DNA of 64,000 bases from JANQNX01 sp965601665 (GTDB lineage: Bacteria; Pseudomonadota; Gammaproteobacteria; Eutrophobiales; Eutrophobiaceae), in NCBI GenBank assembly GCA_965601665.1, contig OZ271833.1, positions 1 through 64,000 of the forward strand. The letters run 5' to 3'. Position 1 is the stretch's first letter. Each line of letters begins with the position of its first letter. The position numbers were made by a program, and so were the translations under genes. This document shows, one piece after another, positions 32,385 to 40,234 of the stretch. The notes beneath the pieces are model-generated. The model was not told the origin of the DNA. It saw nothing but the letters and a program-made list of their open reading frames with translations, and searched no databases.

Positions 32385-33656
32385 GTGAACTACATAAAAA
32401 CAAAACGGAGACTCATTGTTACCGGATTAATGAGTATCCTGTTGTTCGGACAGGCCAATGCAGAAGATGATTTTATTTCTGCCCTGAAGGGAGGCACGTT
32501 TAATTTTCAATCTAACACGCGTTACGAATATATAGATGATGAGTTCAGGGCTGCAGGGAACCAGGAGGCCGATGCCTTAACAACCAGGACGGCCCTCGGT
32601 TACAAAACCGGCGACTTTTACAACCTGTTTGGCTTCCTCGAGTTTGAAAACGTAACGAACATCACCAATGATAAGCAATACAACGATACGCAAAATGGTT
32701 TGACCCAGTTGCCGGTTATTGCCGACCCTGCCGGTACCGAGGTCAACCAGGCCTACCTGGGCATGAAGCTACTGGAAGGTTCGACGGTTATCAAAACCGG
32801 AAGACAGCAGATTACGCCGCGTAAGGCGCCGTTCCACCGCTTCCTCGGTACAGTCTTATGGCGTCAGAACTACATGATGCAGGATGCGGTGACGATCACT
32901 AATACGTCGTTGCCTTCTACAAAAATAATGGCTGGATACATATGGAATAACAATTTCATCACTGGTGATGACCGGGACATGAGCGCTCCTATTGTTAACG
33001 TCCAATACAGTGGCTTTAAGTATGCAAAACTGGAAGGCTACTACTATGATCTTGAATTCGATGATCTTACTGCCTTGTCAACAACGACTTATGGTTTCCG
33101 CGCCAGTGGTGGTGTCCCTGTTTTCAATGACAAAACAAAGTTTATTTATGCTGGTGAGTATGCCAGACAGGAAGAGGGTGATAATGCCCCGGTCGCCTAC
33201 GATGCTGACTACTACCTTGTCGAAGCAGGGTTTAAAATGGGCTTCGACAATGAGTATCTGAAATCAGTATTGTTCAAGGCAAGCTATGAAGTACTCGGCA
33301 GTGACAACGGCGTACAGTCGTTCCGTACACCGCTAGGTACCAACCATGCCTTCCAGGGCTGGGCTGATTTGTTCCTGAACACGCCAGCGGCTGGTATTGA
33401 GGATACTTACTTTACGATTGTTGCCACCGGTAAATACCAGACAAAAATCATACTAAGATACGACATGTTTGAAGCGGATGAGGGTGGCTTTGATTACGGT
33501 GATGAAATCGGTGTCTGGTTTACCAAGAAGTTTGCCAAGAACTACACGTTGGGTATCAAGTATGCCGGTTACATGGGTGATTCCAATGCCGGAAATGCGC
33601 CCAGGTTTGCCGCTGATCTAACCCGGTTCTGGACCTACTTCACGATCGATTTCTAG
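32385..33656 (+). CDS. Outer-membrane porin, alginate-export-like barrel, nitrate-cluster type
   Basis: 423 aa with a signal peptide (…LLFGQANA) and repeated amphipathic strands ending in FWTYFTIDF. RYEYIDDEFR, ATTRT-like ADALTTRTALGYKTG and GRQQITPRKAPFHRFLG are typical of the alginate_exp barrel family. The start is GTG 32385 with GGGAG upstream. As first gene of the NasT-attenuated transcript, it probably lets nitrate or nitrite through the outer membrane (inference). Confidence 0.82.
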   Translation: MNYIKTKRRLIVTGLMSILLFGQANAEDDFISALKGGTFNFQSNTRYEYIDDEFRAAGNQEADALTTRTALGYKTGDFYNLFGFLEFENVTNITNDKQYNDTQNGLTQLPVIADPAGTEVNQAYLGMKLLEGSTVIKTGRQQITPRKAPFHRFLGTVLWRQNYMMQDAVTITNTSLPSTKIMAGYIWNNNFITGDDRDMSAPIVNVQYSGFKYAKLEGYYYDLEFDDLTALSTTTYGFRASGGVPVFNDKTKFIYAGEYARQEEGDNAPVAYDADYYLVEAGFKMGFDNEYLKSVLFKASYEVLGSDNGVQSFRTPLGTNHAFQGWADLFLNTPAAGIEDTYFTIVATGKYQTKIILRYDMFEADEGGFDYGDEIGVWFTKKFAKNYTLGIKYAGYMGDSNAGNAPRFAADLTRFWTYFTIDF

Positions 33657-33684
33657 TTAGTGACCGGGTAAACCGTTCTGTCAT

Positions 33685-33716
33685 AAACCTCCCCCGTTTG
33701 TTGCGGGAGAGGTTTA
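33685..33716 (+). terminator. Terminator between porin and nasT
   Basis: AAACCTCcCCCG-6 nt-CGGGaGAGGTTT with a T-rich tail. It may lower readthrough into nasT-nasS. Confidence 0.75.
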
Positions 33717-33770
33717 TTTTTAATCAATATAAATATACTGTGCGTTTTTCATTCACGAATTACCTGTTTG

Positions 33771-34364
33771 ATGAGCAAGGAAAAACAACAGTTAAATATC
33801 ATGCTAATAGACGAGCTACCAGAGCGGTCTATGGCTATGGAGAAGCTGCTCACCAACCTGGGGCATAAAATAGTAGCTACTGTATCGGCAGGCGATGACC
33901 TGGCTGGCATGGTTAACCGCTATTCGCCTGACATCATCATTATCGATATGGACTCTCCTGATCGCGATACGATCGAACATATGCAAAGTATCAGCGCAGA
34001 AAAACCGCGTCCGATCGTCATGTTTACCAATGATGATGATAGCAACACGATACAAAAGGCGGTAAAGGCCGGTGTAACGGCATACGTTGTTGATGGCATG
34101 CATCCAAACCGGGTCATGCCTATTCTTGATACGGCCATGGCACGGTTCAACGAGTACCAGGCGATCCGAAATGAACTGGAGAAGACCAGGAACACGCTGG
34201 AGGAAAGAAAACTCATCGAGCGTGCCAAGGGCATCGTCATGAAGCAGACGAACCAGGATGAAGAAGCGGCCTTTAAGTCAATGCAACAAACGGCAATGAG
34301 TAGAAACATGAAACTGGTCGAACTGGCGCGCAGCATTATCGCTGCAGCTGAACTCTTGAAATAG
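33771..34364 (+). CDS. nasT: NasT-type ANTAR antitermination regulator
   Basis: About 197 aa: an N-terminal receiver-like domain (IMLIDELPER … IIIIDMDSP … VMFTNDDD) and a C-terminal three-helix ANTAR RNA-binding domain (LIERAKGIVMKQTNQDEEAAFKSMQQTAMSRNMKLVELARSII). Family knowledge: NasT binds hairpins in the leader of nitrate-assimilation mRNA to prevent termination, and is held inactive by NasS when nitrate is absent. nasS follows after 15 bp. The three leaders described in this window are its likely targets. Confidence 0.93.
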   Translation: MSKEKQQLNIMLIDELPERSMAMEKLLTNLGHKIVATVSAGDDLAGMVNRYSPDIIIIDMDSPDRDTIEHMQSISAEKPRPIVMFTNDDDSNTIQKAVKAGVTAYVVDGMHPNRVMPILDTAMARFNEYQAIRNELEKTRNTLEERKLIERAKGIVMKQTNQDEEAAFKSMQQTAMSRNMKLVELARSIIAAAELLK

Positions 34365-34379
34365 AAACCGGAAATTAGC

Positions 34380-35672
34380 ATGCCTCAACAACACTTTCCT
34401 ATTCCAGAAAAAAGCGAATTGAAACTGGGATTTATTCCACTTATCGATTGCTGTGTTCTCGTTGCAGCGAAAGAAAAAGGGTTTTTTGACAAGTACGGCC
34501 TTGATGTTTCACTGTCGCGCGAGGCCTCATGGGCGAATATTCGCGACAAGGTGTGCGTGGGCGCACTTGATGGTGCGCAAATGCTGGCGGGTATGAGCAT
34601 CGCAACTACGCTGGGACTGGGTTTTACAAAAAAACCCATGGTCACGTCATTCAGCATGAATCTTAACGGCAACGCTATTACGGTATCGAATTCCCTGTAT
34701 GAGCGCCTGTTAAAGGTCGATGCCGAGATCGAAACCGACCCCAATCGTTCTGCATTGGCCTTGAAGCAGCTGATAGAACAGGAACGTGTCGACGGAAAAC
34801 CCGCGATCACCTTCGCGATGGTGTACCCGTATTCTAACCATAATTATGAACTACGTTACTGGATGGCCAGTGCCGGCATTGATCCGGATCAGGACGTCGA
34901 ACTCAGGGTGATTCCACCGCAGTATATGGTTGATAACCTGAAAGATGGTGTGATTGATGGATTCTGTGTCGGTGAACCCTGGAACAGCGCGGCTATCAAC
35001 AAAGGTGTTGGTCATTTAATTACCAGTGGTTATCAAATCTGGAATAACTCACCGGAAAAGATCTTTGGTGTAACGCGGCAATGGGCTGGCAATAACCCCA
35101 ATACACATCTGAGTATCATCATGGCACTGATTGAAGCGGCGGCGTGGATAGACGATTTGCAGAATCGCCATGAGTTTGCCGAGGTACTGGCGGAGAGTCG
35201 ATACATTGGTATCGAAGTAGATATTATTCGCAGCTCACTGGCAGGCGAATTTAACAATGCCAATAGCGTTAACGTAAGACAGATTAGCGACATGAATGTG
35301 TATCATCGCTACCTGTCAAATTTCCCCTGGTGTTCCCATGCCTGCTGGATCATTAGCCAGATGTACCGCTGGGGACAGTTACAGGATGTGATTGATATCA
35401 AGCAAATAGCAGAAGCGGTTTACCGCCCGGATGTATATCGACTGGCAGCAACGCAGCTTGGCGTTTTGTACCCGTCGTTTAATTACAAGGATGAGGGTAT
35501 ACATGGCTCCAACTGGGCCATGCAGGATGGTAACCAGTCATTTGAAATGGGTGCAGACAGCTTTATGGATGGTGTGACTTTCGATCCAGATAACATTGTC
35601 AGCTACTTGTCAGGGTTCAGGATCAATCACTGCGACATCGAACTGGCGCAGTTGGAAAAGTTGAACTGTTAA
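34380..35672 (+). CDS. nasS: NasS nitrate/nitrite sensor (cytoplasmic NrtA-like protein)
   Basis: 430 aa, homologous over its length to NrtA (LKLGFIPLIDCCVLVAAKEKGFFDKYGLDV, MVYPYSNHNYELRYWMASAGI, GFCVGEPWNSAAI), but with no signal peptide. A cytoplasmic nitrate-binding protein next to nasT is the hallmark of NasS. It binds nitrate/nitrite and releases NasT. The periplasmic paralogue nrtA lies 286 bp downstream behind its own promoter. Confidence 0.94.
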   Translation: MPQQHFPIPEKSELKLGFIPLIDCCVLVAAKEKGFFDKYGLDVSLSREASWANIRDKVCVGALDGAQMLAGMSIATTLGLGFTKKPMVTSFSMNLNGNAITVSNSLYERLLKVDAEIETDPNRSALALKQLIEQERVDGKPAITFAMVYPYSNHNYELRYWMASAGIDPDQDVELRVIPPQYMVDNLKDGVIDGFCVGEPWNSAAINKGVGHLITSGYQIWNNSPEKIFGVTRQWAGNNPNTHLSIIMALIEAAAWIDDLQNRHEFAEVLAESRYIGIEVDIIRSSLAGEFNNANSVNVRQISDMNVYHRYLSNFPWCSHACWIISQMYRWGQLQDVIDIKQIAEAVYRPDVYRLAATQLGVLYPSFNYKDEGIHGSNWAMQDGNQSFEMGADSFMDGVTFDPDNIVSYLSGFRINHCDIELAQLEKLNC

Positions 35673-35796
35673 CTTGCGCCCAAGTTGTGCACGAAATGCG
35701 CGCTAGCGAATATTTTGGTGCATCTCAAGTCGGTAACAGTCGATGTGCATTTCGAAAAATATAAGCAATATCAACATGTTTTCTTATTTATCGCGA

Positions 35797-35813
35797 TTGG
35801 CACACGTCTTGCG
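35797..35813 (+). promoter_or_regulatory. Sigma-54 promoter of the nrt-nir-nas operon
   Basis: TTGGCACACGTCTTGCG fits TGGCAC-N5-TTGC exactly. The predicted start is about 35824. GTGCA-containing elements at 35726-35746 are possible activator half-sites. Confidence 0.82.
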
Positions 35814-35835
35814 ATATAGAATTGAGATTTAAGTA

Positions 35836-35926
35836 TGAGGTTACGTTAGCCTCAAATTCATTACTGACAAATTGGTAATAAAGGGCAAAGGCGTCCTGAA
35901 GCTATCAGCTTCTGGACGCTTTTTTT
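35836..35926 (+). terminator. Attenuated leader of the nrt-nir-nas operon
   Basis: Hairpin TGAGG/CCTCA (35836-35854), weak hairpin ATTAC/GTAAT (35860-35879), CAAAGGCGT (35886-35894), then the terminator GCGTCC.GAAGCT/AGCTTC.GGACGC with seven T (35891-35926). This order fits an ANTAR-controlled leader; the canonical hexaloops were not confirmed by eye. Confidence 0.78.
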
Positions 35927-35958
35927 ATGCCTGAAATTCATAACTGGAGTAGGTATCA

Positions 35959-37323
35959 ATGAAACATTTATTTAAAGGGAAGGCGATAGGGCTTGTCATC
36001 TCGGCATCTTTAGCGCTGTTTACAACCTTGTCTGTGCAGGCGGTTGATGACCTGGAAAAAGAAGACTTGAAGTTTGGTTTTATCAAACTGACTGATATGG
36101 CACCTCTGGCTATCGCCTATGAAAAGGGTTACTTCGAGGACGAGGGCCTGTATGTCACGTTGGAGCCCCAGGCTAACTGGAAGGTATTACTGGATCGCGT
36201 TATCGATGGTGAACTTGATGGTGCGCATATGCTTGCAGGACAGCCACTGGGCGCGACGATTGGTTTCGGTACCAAGGCCGATGTTATTACCGCGTTTAGT
36301 ATGGACTTGAATGGTAACGGCATCACCGTATCCAACGACATCTGGGAACAGATGAAAGCCAACGTTCCCATGGGTGATGATGGTAAACCCGTGCATCCAA
36401 TCAAGGCCGATTACCTGAAACCTGTTGTTGAAAAATACAAGGCTGAAGGTAAGCCGTTCAATATGGGCATGGTATTTCCGGTATCTACCCATAACTATGA
36501 ATTACGTTACTGGCTTGCCGCAGGTGGAATTCACCCTGGTTATTACTCTGCAACCGATATCACCGGTCAGATTAGTGCCGATGCATTGTTATCTGTTACA
36601 CCACCACCACAAATGCCGGCCACGCTTGAAGCAGGTACGATTTACGGCTACTGCGTAGGAGAGCCCTGGAACCAGCAGGCCGTGTTCAAGGGCATCGGTG
36701 TTCCGGTTATTACTGACTATGAAATCTGGAAAGACAATCCGGAAAAAGTATTTGGTGTGAGTAAGGCGTGGGCTGATGCCAACCCGAATACACACAAGGC
36801 GGTAGTAAAGGCGTTAATACGTGCCGGACAGTGGCTGGACGCGGACAACGGTGCTAACCGTAAAGAGGCAGTGGAAATATTATCGCGTTCGGAATACGTC
36901 GGTGCTGACTTTGACGTTATCGCCAACAGCATGACCGGTACTTTCGAATATGAAAAAGGCGATAAACGTTCGCTACCCGATTTCAACGTGTTCTACCGTT
37001 ACTATGCAACCTATCCGTTTTACAGCGATGCAATCTGGTATCTAACCCAGATGCGACGTTGGGGCCAGATCACCGAGGGTAAACCTGACGAGTGGTACCA
37101 CGATGTTGCAAAGAAAGTATATCGCCCGGATATCTACCTGGCTGCTGCCGAAGAACTGGTTGCGGATGGTCTCATCAAGAAAGAGGACATCCCATGGGAT
37201 ACCAGCGGTTACAAGCCGCCACAGACCGAGTTTATCGACAATATTACGTTTGATGGTAGTAAACCCAATGATTACCTCTCGCAGTTCCCGATTGGTTTGA
37301 AAGGTGATGACAAGGTCGAGTGA
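35959..37323 (+). CDS. nrtA: Nitrate ABC transporter, periplasmic binding protein
   Basis: 454 aa with a signal peptide (…LFTTLSVQA), followed by the CmpA/NrtA fold: LKFGFIKLTDMAPLAIAYEKGYFEDEGL, LDGAHMLAGQPLGATIG, FPVSTHNYELRYWLAAGG and YCVGEPWNQQAV. It binds nitrate (and probably nitrite) for the NrtB/NrtCD importer. First gene of the seven-gene plus-strand operon. Confidence 0.94.
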   Translation: MKHLFKGKAIGLVISASLALFTTLSVQAVDDLEKEDLKFGFIKLTDMAPLAIAYEKGYFEDEGLYVTLEPQANWKVLLDRVIDGELDGAHMLAGQPLGATIGFGTKADVITAFSMDLNGNGITVSNDIWEQMKANVPMGDDGKPVHPIKADYLKPVVEKYKAEGKPFNMGMVFPVSTHNYELRYWLAAGGIHPGYYSATDITGQISADALLSVTPPPQMPATLEAGTIYGYCVGEPWNQQAVFKGIGVPVITDYEIWKDNPEKVFGVSKAWADANPNTHKAVVKALIRAGQWLDADNGANRKEAVEILSRSEYVGADFDVIANSMTGTFEYEKGDKRSLPDFNVFYRYYATYPFYSDAIWYLTQMRRWGQITEGKPDEWYHDVAKKVYRPDIYLAAAEELVADGLIKKEDIPWDTSGYKPPQTEFIDNITFDGSKPNDYLSQFPIGLKGDDKVE

Positions 37324-37407
37324 CTTTCCCCCTCCGATAAAGACACTCTGCTCCGGCGCCTGCAATTGGGCAGGCGCCATAACAGTTTTATAAACACATA
37401 GAGAAAG

Positions 37408-38526
37408 ATGATGGAAACAAATACGGCAATCAAACAGGAAGACCTGGCGGCTGAACCTGTTAGTGCACAAAAAGAACAGGTGACTGAAACCATGCCTGCA
37501 GGTGTCGCCATGCCGACCCGGCTATGTAATTTTTTTGAACTGGTCGGGCTGACCTGGTTTATTCCCTTGGTCAAGCTGGGCGTTGGTGAAGATCCCCAGG
37601 AACAATTCAAGCAGCTAATGCTATTGATTGGCGTGCCAGTCGTTGCCTTTGCGTTATTCCTGGCCTTGTGGAACTGGTCCGCTGCCAAGGTCGAGACCAG
37701 CCTGGGTGCGATACCCGGTCCGGCTGCGGTTTGGGAGCAGGCAGGTAACCTGGTAAGCGATCATTATCGCGAACGTGAAAAGGAAGCGGCTTTTTATCAG
37801 CGCCAGGTGGAACGTAACGAAAAGAAACTGGCCAAGAACCCTGATGCCGAAGTAAAGATCAGGCCTTATACCGGCCCACCGACGTATTTCGATCAGATCG
37901 TAACAAGTCTATACACAGTATTTACAGGTTTCGTGCTGGCTACGCTGGTTGCTGTACCGTTGGGAATCCTCTGTGGCTTAAGCTCCATCATCAACACAGC
38001 GTTGAATCCATTAATTCAAATATTCAAACCGGTATCGCCACTGGCGTGGTTGCCTATCGTTACCCTGGTCGTCAGTGCTACCTATGAGATCAATGACGAC
38101 TCCTGGTTTGACAAGTCATTTTTGACCTCTGCGATTACCGTCACTTTGTGTTCATTATGGCCAACACTGATTAATACGGCCGTCGGTGTGGCATCAATTG
38201 ATAAAGACCTGATGAATGTATCCAGGGTCTTGAAGCTAAGCTGGCTTAAGACGGTAACCAAAATTGTTTTGCCCAGCGCGTTGCCTTTGATTTTTACCGG
38301 TCTGCGCCTGTCTCTGGGTGTGGGCTGGATGGTATTGATCGCGGCTGAAATGCTGGCGCAAAACCCGGGGCTGGGTAAATTTGTCTGGGATGAATTCCAG
38401 AATGGTAGCTCGCAGTCACTGGGCAAGATCATGGTCGCTGTATTTACCATCGGTTTCATTGGTTTTCTGCTCGACCGCATCATGCTGACGCTGCAAAAGT
38501 TTTTCACTTTTGGCGAAAGTCGCTAG
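37408..38526 (+). CDS. nrtB: Nitrate ABC transporter permease
   Basis: 372 aa. The C-terminal 240 residues are a BPD-type permease with the EAA-like loop (SWLKTVTKIVLPSALPLIFTGLRLSLGVGW). The N-terminal 140 residues add a charged stretch and one helix (VPVVAFALFLALWNW), so it is longer than cyanobacterial NrtB. It lies between nrtA and the fused ATPase gene with 84- and 10-bp gaps. Confidence 0.93.
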   Translation: MMETNTAIKQEDLAAEPVSAQKEQVTETMPAGVAMPTRLCNFFELVGLTWFIPLVKLGVGEDPQEQFKQLMLLIGVPVVAFALFLALWNWSAAKVETSLGAIPGPAAVWEQAGNLVSDHYREREKEAAFYQRQVERNEKKLAKNPDAEVKIRPYTGPPTYFDQIVTSLYTVFTGFVLATLVAVPLGILCGLSSIINTALNPLIQIFKPVSPLAWLPIVTLVVSATYEINDDSWFDKSFLTSAITVTLCSLWPTLINTAVGVASIDKDLMNVSRVLKLSWLKTVTKIVLPSALPLIFTGLRLSLGVGWMVLIAAEMLAQNPGLGKFVWDEFQNGSSQSLGKIMVAVFTIGFIGFLLDRIMLTLQKFFTFGESR

Positions 38527-38536
38527 GAGAAGCTAA

Positions 38537-40213
38537 ATGTCATTTCTTAGTGTAACGAATCTAAATAAATCCTACGGTCATGGTAGCAATGCCACCCATG
38601 TGCTCAAGGACATTAACCTGACGATTACTGAAGGCGAGTTTGTCGCTATTGTTGGTTTTTCCGGTAGCGGCAAGACCACGCTGATCTCTGCCATCGCCGG
38701 TTTAATCCAGGGTGATGCAGGTAGTGTCATGCTGGATGGCAAGCAGGTTAAGGAACCCGGGCCAGAGCGTGGCGTGGTTTTCCAGAATTATTCCCTCATG
38801 CCCTGGTTGACAGTGTATGGCAACGTCGCCCTGTCGGTAGATGCCATATACACGGACTGGTCGGCAGGACAGCGCCGCGCCCATACTGAAAAATATGTTG
38901 AAATGGTAGGTCTCTCTCACGCCACCAATCGAAGACCGGCTGAACTGTCCGGTGGTATGCGGCAGCGTGTGAACGTGGCGCGTGCCCTGGCTGCCAGTCC
39001 TGACGTGTTATTACTGGACGAACCCTTAAGCGCACTGGATGCACTGACACGGGCCAAGCTACAGGATGAAATTATTCGCATATGGGAGCAGGAAAAGAAA
39101 ACCGTCATCCTGATTACCAACGACGTGGATGAGGGTCTCATCATGGCGGACCGCATTATTCCCCTGAATCCGGGACCGGATGCGACATTCGGGCCAGAGT
39201 TCATTGTCGATCTGGATCGGCCTCGTGATCGCAGCGCGATGAACCATGACGAAAAGTTTAAAAAACTGCGTGGCGAGATAACGCAGTATCTGATGAAGGT
39301 TGGCATCGATGAAACAGGTGGCAACACGGATAACGTCATACAACTGCCACCGGTAAAACCCATCGATCGTAGTGCCGAGGCAAGTAAAAGTACCGTGCCA
39401 GGTGTTTTGCAGTCATATATGAAAAACCGCGGCGAACCCAAGTACCTGGAATTTTATAACCTGACCAAGGTGTACCCAACGCCGAAGGGGCCATTGACCG
39501 TTGTGGATGGCTTTAACCTGAACATGAATAAGGGTGAATTCATTTCCGTTATCGGTCACTCCGGTTGTGGTAAATCGACAGTGCTGTCAATGACGGCAGG
39601 GCTGAATGACATCAGTGATGGTGGCATTGTGCTTGATAAACGTGAAATAGATGGCGCCGGTCCTGACCGCGCTGTCGTATTCCAGGCTCCCAGTCTATTC
39701 CCATGGATGACCGCATCAGAAAACGTGGCACTGGGTGTGGAAAGCGTTTATCCACATGCAACGTTAAAGGAGCGCAATGAAATCGTTGAATACTACCTGA
39801 CCCGGGTTGGTCTTGGTGATGCATTACATAAAAAAGCATCAGAGCTTTCCAATGGCATGAAGCAACGCGTCGGCATAGCTCGCGCCTTCGCGCTGTCGCC
39901 AAAACTGTTATTACTGGATGAACCTTTCGGCATGTTGGACTCGTTAACACGCTGGGAATTACAGGAGGTGTTAATGGAAGTCTGGGCGCGCACGCAGGTA
40001 ACGGCCATCGTTGTTACCCATGATGTGGATGAGGCCATTCTCCTTGCCGACCGCGTGGTCATGATGACTAATGGACCCAACGCCAAAGTGGGGAAAGTCA
40101 TGGAAGTTGACTTGCCACGCCCACGCAGCCGCAAGGCGTTGGTTTCGCACCCGGATTATTACCGCTACCGGGAAGAGTTAATTACGTTCCTTGCTGAATG
40201 TGACAACCATTAA
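38537..40213 (+). CDS. Nitrate transporter ATPase with two ABC domains in one chain (NrtC/NrtD fusion)
   Basis: 558 aa with two complete ATPase domains. The first has Walker A GFSGSGKTT, signature LSGGMRQR and Walker B LLLLDEP; the second has GHSGCGKST, LSNGMKQR and LLLLDEP. Cyanobacteria use separate NrtC and NrtD, and NrtC carries an NrtA-like tail; here the tail is absent and both ATPases are fused. The second signature has Asn for the usual Gly. The protein should form the whole cytoplasmic motor. Confidence 0.92.
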   Translation: MSFLSVTNLNKSYGHGSNATHVLKDINLTITEGEFVAIVGFSGSGKTTLISAIAGLIQGDAGSVMLDGKQVKEPGPERGVVFQNYSLMPWLTVYGNVALSVDAIYTDWSAGQRRAHTEKYVEMVGLSHATNRRPAELSGGMRQRVNVARALAASPDVLLLDEPLSALDALTRAKLQDEIIRIWEQEKKTVILITNDVDEGLIMADRIIPLNPGPDATFGPEFIVDLDRPRDRSAMNHDEKFKKLRGEITQYLMKVGIDETGGNTDNVIQLPPVKPIDRSAEASKSTVPGVLQSYMKNRGEPKYLEFYNLTKVYPTPKGPLTVVDGFNLNMNKGEFISVIGHSGCGKSTVLSMTAGLNDISDGGIVLDKREIDGAGPDRAVVFQAPSLFPWMTASENVALGVESVYPHATLKERNEIVEYYLTRVGLGDALHKKASELSNGMKQRVGIARAFALSPKLLLLDEPFGMLDSLTRWELQEVLMEVWARTQVTAIVVTHDVDEAILLADRVVMMTNGPNAKVGKVMEVDLPRPRSRKALVSHPDYYRYREELITFLAECDNH

Positions 40214-40234
40214 TGTTGTGGATGTTAAAACGCT

